Source: Mycobacteroides franklinii (GTDB lineage Bacteria; Actinomycetota; Actinomycetes; Mycobacteriales; Mycobacteriaceae). Taken from it: 64,000 bases of DNA. Below the pieces are notes generated by a model. The model saw only the letters and a list, made by a program, of their open reading frames with translations, made no database searches and was not told the origin of the DNA. The position numbers and the translations under genes are program-made. The stretch lies in contig NZ_MAFQ01000001.1 of the NCBI RefSeq assembly GCF_002013895.1, positions 310,001 through 374,000 on the forward strand, read 5' to 3'. Of this stretch, positions 20,305 through 29,866 are shown piece after piece (within the stretch, counting starts at the first letter, position 1; every line of letters begins with the position of its first letter).

Positions 20305-23300
20305 CTACCCGGAGGTGGGCGCAAATGCCTCGTCGATGATCTCCTGCTGCTCGACGGCATGCACCTTCGAGGAGCCGGACGACGGTGCCGACATGGCCCG
20401 TCGGGAGATCTTGGTGAGGCCGGTCAGGCGCGGTACCACCTCGGGCAGGTTCAGGCCGAACGTCGGCCACGCGCCTTGGTTGGCAGGTTCTTCCTGCACC
20501 CAAATGTACTGCGCATCATCCGGATACCGGCTGAGGGTTTCCTCGAGGCGGTAACGCGGGATCGGGTAGAGCTGCTCGATGCGCACGATGGCGACATCGT
20601 CGCGCTTGTCGGCGGTCTTGCGCGCCAACAGGTCGTAGTACAGCTTGCCGCTGGTCAGCAGGATCCGCTTGACCTTGCTGCGATCGCCGACCCCGTCCTC
20701 GTAGTTGGCTTCTTCGAGGACCGAACGGAACTTGCGGTCGGTGAAGTCCTTGATATCGCTGACCGCGGCCTTGTTACGCAGCATGGACTTTGGTGTGAAC
20801 ACCACCATCGGTCGGGTGATGCCGTCCAGGGCATGCCGGCGCAACAGGTGGAAGTAGTTGGCCGGTGTCGACGGCATCGCCACCGTCATGGAGCCTTCGG
20901 CGCACAGCTGCAGGAACCGCTCGATGCGGCCCGAGGTGTGGTCGGGGCCCTGTCCCTCGTGGCCGTGGGGGAGCAGCAGGACCACCTCGGAGAGCTGACC
21001 CCACTTGGCCTCACCGGAGGAGATGAACTCATCGATGATGGATTGCGCGCCATTGACGAAGTCGCCGAACTGGGCCTCCCACAACACCATTGCGTCGGGA
21101 TTGCCGACGGAATAGCCGTACTCGAAGCCGAGCGCCGCGTACTCCGACAGCGCCGAATCGTGCACTACGAGGCGCCCGCCGGTGGGGTTGCCCTCGGCGT
21201 CGACGCCCACCAGCTGCAGGGGGCTGAACTCCTCGCCGTTGTGCCGGTCGATGATCACCGCGTGGCGCTGGGTGAACGTGCCGCGCTTGGAGTCCTGGCC
21301 GGACAGCCGCACCACCTTGCCCTCGGCAACCAGGGTGCCGAAGGCAAGTAGCTCACCGAAGGCCCAGTCGACCTTGCCCTCGTACGCCATTTCGCGGCGC
21401 CTGTCCAGCACCGGCTTGACACGGGGATGCACGCTGAAGTCCTCGGGTACCGCCAGGAAGGCGTCACCGATGCGCTGCAGCAGCGCCTTGTCGACGGCGG
21501 TGACCAGCTTCTGCGGCAGCTGTTGGTCCTCTTCGACCGACTCGCTGGGGCGCTGCTGGTATTTCTCCAGATCGCGGACCTCGTTGAACACCCGCTCGAG
21601 CTGGCCCTGGTAATCGCGCAGGGCGTCCTCGGCTTCCTTCATCGAGATATCGCCGCGGCCGATCAGGGACTCGGTGTAGGTCTTGCGGACACCGCGCTTG
21701 GTGTCGATCACTTCGTACATCTGTGGGTTGGTCATCGAGGGGTCGTCGCCCTCGTTGTGGCCGCGCCGGCGGTAGCAGATGAGGTCGATGACGACGTCCT
21801 TGTTGAACTTCTGTCGGAAGTCGACGGCCAGGCGTGACACCCACACGCACGCCTCGGGGTCGTCCCCGTTGACGTGGAAGATCGGTGCGCCAATCATTTT
21901 CGCGACGTCGGTGCAGTACTCGCTGGAGCGTGAATGCTCCGGTGCGGTGGTGAAACCGATCTGGTTGTTGACCACGATGTGGATGGTGCCGCCGGTGCGA
22001 TAGCCGGGGAGGTTGGCGAGGTTCAGGGTCTCGGCCACCACGCCCTGGCCGGCGAATGCGGCGTCACCGTGCAGCATCAGCGGCACCACGGTGAAGCGGC
22101 CGCCGTCGGTGCCGTTGTCGAGGACGTCCTGCTTGGCGCGCACCAGGCCTTCCAGCACCGGGTCGACGGCCTCAAGGTGCGAGGGGTTGGCGGTCAACGA
22201 CACCTCGATGTCGTTCTCGCCGAACATCTGGATATAGGTGCCCGAGGCGCCCAGGTGGTACTTGACGTCGCCGGAGCCATGCGCGAGCGCCGGATTCAGG
22301 TTGCCCTCGAACTCGGTGAAGATCTGCGAGTACGGCTTGCCGACGATGTTGGCCAGCACGTTCAGACGACCGCGGTGCGGCATGCCGATGACGACCTCGT
22401 CGAGGCCGTACTCGGCACTCTGGTCGATGACGGCGTCCATCATGGGGATGACGCCCTCGGCGCCTTCCAATGAGAATCTCTTCTGCCCAACGTATTTGGT
22501 GGCCAGGAAGGTCTCGAAGGCCTCGGCCGCATTGAGCTTGGACAGGATGTACTTCTGTTCGGCGACCGTCGGCTTGTCGTGCTTGACCTCGATGCGCTCC
22601 TGCAGCCACTTCTGCTGCTCAGGTTCCAGAATGTGGGTGTATTCCACTGCGGCGTGCCGGCAATACGCGTCGCGCAGCACCGAGAGCACGTCGCGCAGCT
22701 TCATGTACTCCTGGCCCTTGAACCCCGAGACCTTGAACTCGCGGTCCAGATCCCACAGCGTCAGGCCGTGGGTGAGCACATCCAGATCGGGGTGGCTGCG
22801 GAAACGGGTCTTGTCCAGGCGCAGCGGATCGGTATCTGCCATGAGGTGGCCCCGGTTGCGGTATGCCGCAATCAGTTCCAGCACACGAGCGTTCTTGTCG
22901 AGTATCGAGTCGGGGTTGTCGATACGCCAGCGCACTGGCTCGTAGGGGATGCCCAGCTCGCGGAAGATGTCGTCGAAGAAGTCGTCGGAGAGCAGCAGCT
23001 GATGCACCGTGCGCAGGAAGTCGCCGGATTCGGCACCCTGGATGATGCGGTGGTCGTAGGTGGACGTCAGCGTCATGAGCTTGCCGATGCCCAGATCGGA
23101 GATGCGCTCCTCGCTGGCGCCCTGGAACTCCGCGGGGTACTCCAACGCGCCGGCACCGACGATGGCACCCTGACCGCGCATGAGGCGGGGCACCGAGTGC
23201 ACGGTGCCGATGGTGCCCGGATTGGTCAGCGAGATGGTGACCCCGGAGAAGTCCTCGGCCGTCAACTTGCCGTCCCGCGCGCGCCGCACAATGTCCTCGT

Positions 23301-24006
23301 AGGCGGTGATGAACTGGCCGAAAGCCATTGTCTCGCAGCCCTTGATGGCGGCCACGACAAGGGTGCGGTTGCCGTCCTTGCCGGGCAGGTCGATCGCCAG
23401 GCCCAGGTTGATGTGAGCGGGCGTTACGGCAGTGGGCTTCCCGTCTACCTCGGCGAAATGCCGGTTCATGTTCGGGAAGTCCTTGACGGCCTGGACGATG
23501 GCGTAGCCCAACAGGTGCGTGAAGGAGATCTTGCCGCCGCGGGTGCGCTTGAGGTGGTTGTTGATGACGATGCGGTTGTCGATCATCAGCTTGGCGGGGA
23601 TGGCCCGGACGCTGGTGGCGGTCGGGATCTCCAGGGAGGCCGACATGTTCTTGACGACGGCGGCCGCGGCACCACGCAGTACCTGGGTTTCGTCACCCTC
23701 TGCCGTCGGCAACGGGGCGGGCTTCGGCGCGGCGGGGGCGGTGCTGGGTGCTGGGGCGGCGGTAGGTGCGGGCGCCGGGGTGGGGGCAGCCGCGGGGGCG
23801 GGTGCCGGTGCGACAGCCGCGGCGGGCGCGGCGGCTGCTTGACCATTGGCGGTGCCGGTTGCGGGCTCGGCTACAGATTCGGCCCCGAAGTCGGACAGGA
23901 ATTCGTGCCAGCTGGAGTCCACCGAGGACGGGTCTTCCTTGAATCGCCGGTACATCTCCTCGACCAGCCATTCGTTCTGCCCGAATTGGGGATTTGAACC
24001 GTTCAC
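20305..24006 (-). CDS. kgd: Multifunctional 2-oxoglutarate metabolism enzyme Kgd (SucA-type E1 with E2-like domain)
   Basis: 1233 residues from GTG 24006, which gives the family N-terminus [15 protein letters not shown] and matches M. tuberculosis Kgd (1231). Order: short N-terminal helix; Ala/Pro-rich disordered linker (about residues 50-100); E2-like succinyltransferase domain with [14 protein letters not shown]; then the thiamine-dependent E1o part with [10 protein letters not shown] and [10 protein letters not shown] binding ThDP-Mg. It decarboxylates 2-oxoglutarate in the TCA cycle and can also make 2-hydroxy-3-oxoadipate; in mycobacteria GarA regulates it. It is monocistronic by its terminator. 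The open frame continues upstream to 24144 but that part is not family sequence. Confidence 0.96.
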   Translation of the reverse strand: MNGSNPQFGQNEWLVEEMYRRFKEDPSSVDSSWHEFLSDFGAESVAEPATGTANGQAAAAPAAAVAPAPAPAAAPTPAPAPTAAPAPSTAPAAPKPAPLPTAEGDETQVLRGAAAAVVKNMSASLEIPTATSVRAIPAKLMIDNRIVINNHLKRTRGGKISFTHLLGYAIVQAVKDFPNMNRHFAEVDGKPTAVTPAHINLGLAIDLPGKDGNRTLVVAAIKGCETMAFGQFITAYEDIVRRARDGKLTAEDFSGVTISLTNPGTIGTVHSVPRLMRGQGAIVGAGALEYPAEFQGASEERISDLGIGKLMTLTSTYDHRIIQGAESGDFLRTVHQLLLSDDFFDDIFRELGIPYEPVRWRIDNPDSILDKNARVLELIAAYRNRGHLMADTDPLRLDKTRFRSHPDLDVLTHGLTLWDLDREFKVSGFKGQEYMKLRDVLSVLRDAYCRHAAVEYTHILEPEQQKWLQERIEVKHDKPTVAEQKYILSKLNAAEAFETFLATKYVGQKRFSLEGAEGVIPMMDAVIDQSAEYGLDEVVIGMPHRGRLNVLANIVGKPYSQIFTEFEGNLNPALAHGSGDVKYHLGASGTYIQMFGENDIEVSLTANPSHLEAVDPVLEGLVRAKQDVLDNGTDGGRFTVVPLMLHGDAAFAGQGVVAETLNLANLPGYRTGGTIHIVVNNQIGFTTAPEHSRSSEYCTDVAKMIGAPIFHVNGDDPEACVWVSRLAVDFRQKFNKDVVIDLICYRRRGHNEGDDPSMTNPQMYEVIDTKRGVRKTYTESLIGRGDISMKEAEDALRDYQGQLERVFNEVRDLEKYQQRPSESVEEDQQLPQKLVTAVDKALLQRIGDAFLAVPEDFSVHPRVKPVLDRRREMAYEGKVDWAFGELLAFGTLVAEGKVVRLSGQDSKRGTFTQRHAVIIDRHNGEEFSPLQLVGVDAEGNPTGGRLVVHDSALSEYAALGFEYGYSVGNPDAMVLWEAQFGDFVNGAQSIIDEFISSGEAKWGQLSEVVLLLPHGHEGQGPDHTSGRIERFLQLCAEGSMTVAMPSTPANYFHLLRRHALDGITRPMVVFTPKSMLRNKAAVSDIKDFTDRKFRSVLEEANYEDGVGDRSKVKRILLTSGKLYYDLLARKTADKRDDVAIVRIEQLYPIPRYRLEETLSRYPDDAQYIWVQEEPANQGAWPTFGLNLPEVVPRLTGLTKISRRAMSAPSSGSSKVHAVEQQEIIDEAFAPTSG

Positions 24007-24216
24007 GGCAGTCTTCGCCTCGCTCCGTCTCGTCCGATATTCAGTCGGTTGTTGACACTTGTGGTGTCGTTCTCTTAGCGACCCGTACCAGGCTAACGCG
24101 TCGCCATCGGGGGTGACATGCCGCCGTTGCATGACGGGGGCCACATCATCGGTGCCACTGATGGCTCAAGGGTGGCTACCCGATGAACAACCACCTCTGT
24201 CCTTGCCGGCTGCCGG

Positions 24217-24972
24217 CTAGCTGTCGGCCGCCACCAGCCGGAGCTGCACCGGCCATGCTGTCGGGGGGCGCCCAAAGGCATTGCGTGCGTTGGTGATTAT
24301 TCGTTTGCCGATAAACCGGTTGCCGCCTGCGCCGATGACGGCTCCGATTCCGGCGGGCAGCAGCTTCCCTGCGGCCATGGCGCCGCGTTTCAGCGCGAAC
24401 TTCTTGGTGAACCGCTTGAGCAGGGTGGCGTTCAAATGGCTCAGGGCGGGAATCGGCAGCGTCGAGGTGGCCTCGGCCAGCCAGCCGCCCCCGACGGTGC
24501 GGTCCTTGCCCAGCACGTCCGAGACCGTGGTCTCGCCGTCCTCGCCCAGCAGCACCGCGAGCACGAGCGTGTGCCGGTGCTCGATCTTGGCCAGCTCGAT
24601 GTCGTGGACGGCGGCCAACGCCAGCGTGAAGAGCGAAGTCGCCTCCAGGAACAGCACCGCCTCGCCTGCGGTCGCCGACAGTGCGGCCAAGGTGCCAACC
24701 CCGGGGAAGGCGGCGGCTGCGCCGACTGCGGCGCCACTACCCATCACGGTCGCCAGGTACCGCTTCTCCAACATCGTGATGATGTCGGCCGGCGTCGCCG
24801 CCGGGTGAGAAGCTCGCAGCTTCTGGACATAGGCGCGGACCGCCGGCTCCTGGACCTTGGTGCTCTGGTCCAGAACGAGCGAGAGCAGCTTGCCCGACGC
24901 CCCGAATTTGGGTTCCTTGCCCTTGCCTCCCAGCGCGAGCTGTCGCTGCGGTTCGGTGATGCGAGTGCTCAT
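24217..24972 (-). CDS. Rv1249c-type hydrophobic protein, function unknown
   Basis: 251 residues, ATG at 24972. It has Gly/Ala-rich hydrophobic stretches (AVGAAAAFPGVGTLAALSATAGEAVLF, read as one long helix pair around residues 75-110, and AAGKLLPAGIGAVIGAGG near residue 210). It sits directly upstream of kgd as Rv1249c does. EcsC-like membership is possible but I cannot confirm it. No catalytic motif is visible. Confidence 0.7.
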   Translation of the reverse strand: MSTRITEPQRQLALGGKGKEPKFGASGKLLSLVLDQSTKVQEPAVRAYVQKLRASHPAATPADIITMLEKRYLATVMGSGAAVGAAAAFPGVGTLAALSATAGEAVLFLEATSLFTLALAAVHDIELAKIEHRHTLVLAVLLGEDGETTVSDVLGKDRTVGGGWLAEATSTLPIPALSHLNATLLKRFTKKFALKRGAMAAGKLLPAGIGAVIGAGGNRFIGKRIITNARNAFGRPPTAWPVQLRLVAADS

Positions 24973-25439
24973 CGGTGTGTTCCTTCAGTGCTGTGGTCTG
25001 GATGGGTCCACTGGTTGTGAGCGAAGATTTTTCCTCACAGTAGTGAAGACGATCGGCGCGTGTGTTTCGTTCCTGGGAACGCCGCCCAAGTGGGTGATTT
25101 GCGCGACGTTCTGGCTCCGACGGCCGGCGTGGGCAACCATTTTCGTGGTGGGGATCGGCCGACTCGCCCAGCGTTGAGCAAAGTCGTCACGGCTGTCGTC
25201 GCGGCAGCGAAAATCGCGGTGACGGGACAGGCGCACTGTGCTTCGATGTTGACGGACGGGTACCCACGTGTGTTGTCTATGACGACGGCGTGACGGACCT
25301 GTTGATCTGGGAAATTATCCCATCGGTGCTGATGACGCATCAAAAACGGGCGGCGTTTCCTCCTGGGTACGGGAGTGGAGACTTGACCAAGTGAGTGAGA
25401 CGCAGCTCACATTTGTTAGGGAAGGGAAGGTTTTGCCAC
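24973..25439. other. 467-bp divergent intergenic region
   Basis: It separates the Rv1249c-like gene from the Bcr/CflA exporter. Short open frames here lack ribosome sites and family resemblance. A perfect inverted repeat GTTCC-TG-GGAAC is at 25069-25080. The right end carries a purine-rich ribosome site (GGGAAGGGAAGG, 25420-25431) for the exporter. It probably holds both divergent promoters. Confidence 0.5.
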
Positions 25440-26735
25440 GTGCGCGCGCTGAGCACTGAGGTGAGTGCTGCCCCCGGTGAGACGGCCAGTGAGACGGCCA
25501 TAGATGAGTCGACCGGCGCCGCTGCGCCGGCCGGTTCGGTGTCGCCTCCCGACACCCGGCTGGGCAGGGCATGGCTCATCACCGTGCTGGGTGCCATGGT
25601 TGCCTTGGGGCCGCTCACCATCGACATGTATCTGCCGGCCCTGCCCGATATCGGCGTAGATCTGCACGTCAATTCCACCCTCACACAGCTGACGCTCACC
25701 GGAACCCTCGTGGGGTTGGGCCTCGGACAGCTCCTGGTGGGTCCACTCTCTGATTCGCTCGGCAGACGTCGACCGCTGATCGCCGGCGCAGCCCTGCACG
25801 TCGTGGCCTCGATGGCCATCACCATCGCACCGAACATCGTGGTGTTGGGCGTGCTGCGGGCAATCGAAGGCATGGGTGCTGCCGCCGCCATGGTGGTGGC
25901 GATGGCCGTGGTGCGTGACCTGTACACCGATAAGGCGGCCGCCACCGTGATCTCCCGGCTCACGCTGGTGATCGGCATCGCGCCGATCCTGGCTCCGTCA
26001 CTGGGTGCGGCCGTACTGGTCCATGGGTCATGGCAGAACGTATTCGCGGCCCTGTCCTGTCTAGGCGTGCTGCTGCTCATCCTTGCCGTGGTGGCATTGC
26101 CGGAGACGCTGCCCCCGGCCGCGCGACGTCCACTGCGGGTGGGGGCCATCCTGCGGACCTATCGCGATCTGCTGCGCGACAAGGTGTTCGTGGTCCTGGT
26201 GCTTGTCGCCGGTCTGTCGCTGTCCGGTCTGTTCGCGTATATCTCGGGCGCCTCGTTTGTCTTACAGGGCCAGTACGGCATGAATCAGCAGGTGTTCGCG
26301 ATCGCGTTCGGCGCGGGCGCCATCGCGTTCGTCGCAGCTTCACAGTTGAATGTGTTGCTACTCAAGCGATTCGAACCACAGCAGATCGTGCAGTGGTGTC
26401 TGTCCCTGGCCCTGATTCCGGCGGTCGTGCTACTGGTGCTGGCCTGGTTCGGTATCGGCGGGCTCGTCGGCTTCGTGGCCCCGGTGTGGACGCTGATGGC
26501 GCTGATGGGATTCGTCATTCCGAATGCGCCGGCGCTGGCACTGTCTCGCCACGGCGAGGCGGCGGGAACTTCGGCGGCGGTGCTGGGCGCCGCGCAGTTC
26601 GGGGTGGGTGCGGTGATCGCGCCTCTGGTCGGGGCCTTGGGCAACAACGCGCTCGCCGTTGCCATCGTGATGATGATCGGGGTGGTGCTGGCTCTGGCTG
26701 GGCTGGCTCTCGTGAGAAATCGTGTCGCAGCCTGA
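25440..26735 (+). CDS. Bcr/CflA-family MFS drug exporter (12 helices)
   Basis: 431 residues from GTG 25440, nine bases after a strong purine-rich site. After a polar Ala/Pro-rich N-terminus, helix 1 ends in LTIDMYLPALPDIG, the signature of Bcr/CflA transporters; the A-loop SDSLGRRRPL and motif C-like glycines follow. It expels drugs or metabolites using the proton gradient. Its 3' end overlaps the next MFS gene by 14 bases, so they form an operon. Confidence 0.88.
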   Translation: MRALSTEVSAAPGETASETAIDESTGAAAPAGSVSPPDTRLGRAWLITVLGAMVALGPLTIDMYLPALPDIGVDLHVNSTLTQLTLTGTLVGLGLGQLLVGPLSDSLGRRRPLIAGAALHVVASMAITIAPNIVVLGVLRAIEGMGAAAAMVVAMAVVRDLYTDKAAATVISRLTLVIGIAPILAPSLGAAVLVHGSWQNVFAALSCLGVLLLILAVVALPETLPPAARRPLRVGAILRTYRDLLRDKVFVVLVLVAGLSLSGLFAYISGASFVLQGQYGMNQQVFAIAFGAGAIAFVAASQLNVLLLKRFEPQQIVQWCLSLALIPAVVLLVLAWFGIGGLVGFVAPVWTLMALMGFVIPNAPALALSRHGEAAGTSAAVLGAAQFGVGAVIAPLVGALGNNALAVAIVMMIGVVLALAGLALVRNRVAA

Positions 26736-28233
26736 CCTGCGGCTAGATTCCGTAGCCGTGCATCCCGAATACCCGCGACCGTGGACGACGTTGTGGGTGG
26801 TGCTGTTCGGCCTGTTCATGATCCTGCTCGACTCGACGATCGTGTCGGTCGCCAATCCCGCCATCAAGGCCGGTTTCGAAGCCGACTATTCGGCGACGGT
26901 GTGGGTCACCAGCGCGTACCTGTTGGCGTACGCGGTGCCACTGTTGGTCACCGGACGACTCGGGGATCAGTTCGGCCCGCGGTCCATGTATTTGGCAGGG
27001 CTTGCGGTTTTCACCGCCGCTTCGCTGTGGTGCGGCCTCGCCGGGTCGATCGGTTGGCTCATCGCGGCGCGGGTGGTGCAGGGGATCGGTGCGGCGATGC
27101 TGACTCCGCAGACGCTGACGGTGGTGCAGCGGGTGTTCCCGCCGCAGCGGCGCGGGACCGCGATGGGCGTGTGGGGTGCGGTAGCCGGAATTGCGACTCT
27201 GGTCGGCCCGGTGGCCGGCGGTCTGCTGGTGGACGGGTGGGGTTGGCAGTGGATCTTCTACGTCAATGTCCCGGTGGGTGTCTTGGGAATGATCCTGGGC
27301 GCCATCTACATTCCGCGCATGCCAACGCAGCCGCATAGGCTGGATCTGCTCGGCATGGCACTCTCGGCCGTCGGCATGTTCGCGTTCGTTTTCGCGCTGC
27401 AGGAGGGCGAGAGCTTCCAGTGGGCCCCGGGGGTGTGGGCGATGATGGTCGCCGGCCTCGCGGTCCTGGGTGTCTTCGTGTGGTGGCAGTCCGCGAATCG
27501 GGGTGAGCCACTGATTCCGTTGCGGCTGTTCGCCGACCGCAATTTTTCGCTCGCCGGGGTCGCCATCGCGTCGATGAGTTTCTGTGTGATCTCCACCGGG
27601 CTACCGATGATGTTCTATACGCAACTGGCGTTGGGTTTTTCGCCGACCAAGGCGGCATTGACACAGGCACCCACGGCGATCGTGAGCGGGATCTTGGCGC
27701 CCGTGTCCGGCTGGCTTGTCGATCGGGTGCGTCCCTCGATACTGATCGGCGGTGGCATCGTGTTGATGATCGTCTCCACGTTGTGGTGGACGGTGTTGAT
27801 GCGGCCGGAGACACAGATGTGGCAACTCCTGCTTCCCGCCGCGGGCATTGGTGCGGCCATGGCATGCATCTGGGGTCCGTTGGCGACCACCGCAACCCGC
27901 AATCTGCCGTCGACGGTGGCCGGTGCCGGGTCCGGGGTCTACAACACGCTGCGCCAGGTCGGCGGAGTGGTCGGCGCCTCGGCGATGGGGGCGTTGATGA
28001 CAGCCCGGTTGGCCTCGAACATGCCTGCGATGGCACCCGATTCCGGATCCGCCGACCAGCTGGGGGCGTTGCCCGTCGGGTTGCGCGCGCCGTTCTCGAC
28101 GGCGATGGCCCAGTCCATGCTGCTGGGTGTCGCGGCGTTGATGATTGGTTTGGTGGCCGCGCTGTTCATGCGACCCGCGGGCTCACAGGTAGGCGCCGTG
28201 CCCCTCGATCACGTTGTCCCCGTCGAAGATTAG
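26722..28233 (+). CDS. DHA2-type (14-helix, EmrB/QacA) MFS drug exporter, Rv1250-like
   Basis: 503 residues from GTG 26722; GTG 26758 is an alternative. LDSTIVSVANPAI in helix 1, the A-loop GRLGDQFGPRSMY and helix 5 GVWGAVAGIATLVGPVAGG (motif C) are typical of the 14-helix drug/proton antiporters. It is the positional counterpart of Rv1250, though shorter than the 579 residues there, mainly at the ends. Its last 51 bases overlap the convergent SnoaL-like gene. Confidence 0.88.
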   Translation: MSQPDLRLDSVAVHPEYPRPWTTLWVVLFGLFMILLDSTIVSVANPAIKAGFEADYSATVWVTSAYLLAYAVPLLVTGRLGDQFGPRSMYLAGLAVFTAASLWCGLAGSIGWLIAARVVQGIGAAMLTPQTLTVVQRVFPPQRRGTAMGVWGAVAGIATLVGPVAGGLLVDGWGWQWIFYVNVPVGVLGMILGAIYIPRMPTQPHRLDLLGMALSAVGMFAFVFALQEGESFQWAPGVWAMMVAGLAVLGVFVWWQSANRGEPLIPLRLFADRNFSLAGVAIASMSFCVISTGLPMMFYTQLALGFSPTKAALTQAPTAIVSGILAPVSGWLVDRVRPSILIGGGIVLMIVSTLWWTVLMRPETQMWQLLLPAAGIGAAMACIWGPLATTATRNLPSTVAGAGSGVYNTLRQVGGVVGASAMGALMTARLASNMPAMAPDSGSADQLGALPVGLRAPFSTAMAQSMLLGVAALMIGLVAALFMRPAGSQVGAVPLDHVVPVED

Positions 28234-28536
28234 AACCTCGTTGACGAGGCCGCCCTTATGGTTTCGGTAGTTGATGACCAGGGCCGTCGCGCCCACGTAC
28301 GTGCCGACGGGTTCGAAATGCAGATCCGGGTTGCGGGTCAGGGCGTCGGCCCAATAGGCGCGGATGGCCTGCTTGCCGCGGAAGACTCCTCCGGTCTCCG
28401 GAGCGATCTGGGCGCCGTATGCGGAGGTAAAGACCGCGTCCTCGTCGAAGTGCTCCAGCACCGCCTCGATGTCATGGGCATTCCACGCCGCGAACCAGTC
28501 CCGGCTGAATTTCTCGGGGTCGACGCCGAGCGTCAT
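28183..28536 (-). CDS. SnoaL-like/NTF2-fold small protein
   Basis: 117 residues. WFAAWNAHDIEAVLEHFDEDAVFTS, then FRGKQAIRAYW and a beta-rich end, is the standard cone-shaped NTF2/SnoaL fold. Its ATG overlaps the stop of the FAD oxidoreductase (ATGA), so they are translated together. In such pairs SnoaL-like proteins can be isomerases, hydrolases or binding proteins; the role here is open. Confidence 0.87.
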   Translation of the reverse strand: MTLGVDPEKFSRDWFAAWNAHDIEAVLEHFDEDAVFTSAYGAQIAPETGGVFRGKQAIRAYWADALTRNPDLHFEPVGTYVGATALVINYRNHKGGLVNEVLIFDGDNVIEGHGAYL

Positions 28537-29861
28537 GACTGCGAACTGAACAGCACGGCGGGGTTGAGGTACCCGGTCGGATCGAAGGCCGTCTTGACTG
28601 CCCGCATGGCGGCGATATCACCTGGTGTGCGGGCCATGCCGAGGTAATCGCGTTTGAGGGTGCCCACTCCGTGCTCGGAGCTGACGTTGCCGCCCAGCCC
28701 GGCGATCAGCGTCATCATGGGCTGATACAACGCGGTGGAGTCGGGGCAGCGCAACACATTTAAGTGCAGATTGCCCTCACCGACGTGGCCGAACAACACG
28801 GGTATCGCGTCGGGAACCGTGGCGGCGATCAGTGCGGCGGCGCGTCGTTCGAACTCGCCGATATGTGCCAGTGGCAGCGCCACATCGAATTTCAGCGGCG
28901 GACCGTGCAAGCCTAGCGCCTCGGCGATGGATTCGCGTACCTGCCATAGGCGTTCACGGGAGGTGCTATCCAGGCCGACGGCGGCATGCTCGGCCACGCC
29001 GGCCGCCTCGAGTGCCTCGGCCAGGTCATCGGTGGGGTCGCTGTCGCGGGCAAGTTCGATGAGCAGCAGCCAGGGGCTGTCGACGGGGCTCGGTATGCCC
29101 AACCTGGAGTCCATCAGTTCGAGTGCGGCAATACCGCTGAGATCACGGAAGATTCGGCTGGCCTCGACGAGCTGATCCAGGCTGCCGAACCCGGTGATCG
29201 CGGCGACGTTGTGTGTGGGAACCGGATGCAGGCGCAGTTCGAGTGCGGTGATGACGCCGAGGGTGCCTTCTGCGCCGACGAACAGGCTGGTGAGGTCGTA
29301 GCCTGTGTTATCGGCTCGAACATCGCTGTGGCGGTCCATAATCGAGCCGTCGGGTAGCACGACTTGCAGACCGATGACTTGCTCGCGCATGTTCCCGTAG
29401 CGCACCGTGCGCAGGCCGCCGGCATTGGTGGATGCCATGCCGCCGAGAGTGGCCGAGTCGCGTGAGCCGATATCGACGCCGAACTGCAGGTTCTCCTTGG
29501 TGGCGGCCTGTTGCAGTGCGGCCAGGGTGACACCGGAGCCGACGCGGATCCGGCGGTCGACGGTGTCGATGGGGCCGATATCGGTGAGTCGCTCGGTGGA
29601 CAGCAGCACGTCATCGTGTTCGGTGACCGTGCCGGCGACCATGGAGGTACGTCCGCCCTGGGTGGTGACGGGGTGGTCGTGCTCCTTGCAAGCCTTCAGG
29701 ATCGCGGCGACTTCCTCAGCAGAGCCGGGACGGACCAGCACGCTCGCGATGCCGCGGTAGCGCCCGGTCTGATCGATGGTTCGTCCCGCCAGCACGTCGG
29801 CATCGGTGCTGACGTACCTCTCGCCGACGATCTGGACGAGGGCACGGGCGAGCTCGGACAT
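28533..29861 (-). CDS. FAD-linked oxidase/2-hydroxyacid dehydrogenase (GlcD-like)
   Basis: 442 residues. The FAD-binding PCMH/VAO domain (GGRTSMVAGTV, GSRDSATLGGMASTNAGG, FVGAEGTLGVIT) is followed by the FAD-oxidase C-terminal domain with the GHVGEGNLHLNV metal site and SSEHGVG. Relatives oxidise D-lactate, glycolate or D-2-hydroxyglutarate and pass electrons to a carrier. It starts five bases after the helicase stop and overlaps the SnoaL-like gene. A second member of the family is at 38838. Confidence 0.9.
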   Translation of the reverse strand: MSELARALVQIVGERYVSTDADVLAGRTIDQTGRYRGIASVLVRPGSAEEVAAILKACKEHDHPVTTQGGRTSMVAGTVTEHDDVLLSTERLTDIGPIDTVDRRIRVGSGVTLAALQQAATKENLQFGVDIGSRDSATLGGMASTNAGGLRTVRYGNMREQVIGLQVVLPDGSIMDRHSDVRADNTGYDLTSLFVGAEGTLGVITALELRLHPVPTHNVAAITGFGSLDQLVEASRIFRDLSGIAALELMDSRLGIPSPVDSPWLLLIELARDSDPTDDLAEALEAAGVAEHAAVGLDSTSRERLWQVRESIAEALGLHGPPLKFDVALPLAHIGEFERRAAALIAATVPDAIPVLFGHVGEGNLHLNVLRCPDSTALYQPMMTLIAGLGGNVSSEHGVGTLKRDYLGMARTPGDIAAMRAVKTAFDPTGYLNPAVLFSSQS

Positions 29862-29866
29862 GGACC

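Noticed and set aside
24007..24144. Upstream extension of Kgd by 46 residues
   Set aside because: The added sequence is not family-like; GTG 24006 gives the conserved N-terminus and length.
25060..25293. 77-codon open frame in the divergent spacer upstream of the Bcr/CflA exporter
   Set aside because: No ribosome site and no resemblance to any family; left as intergenic.
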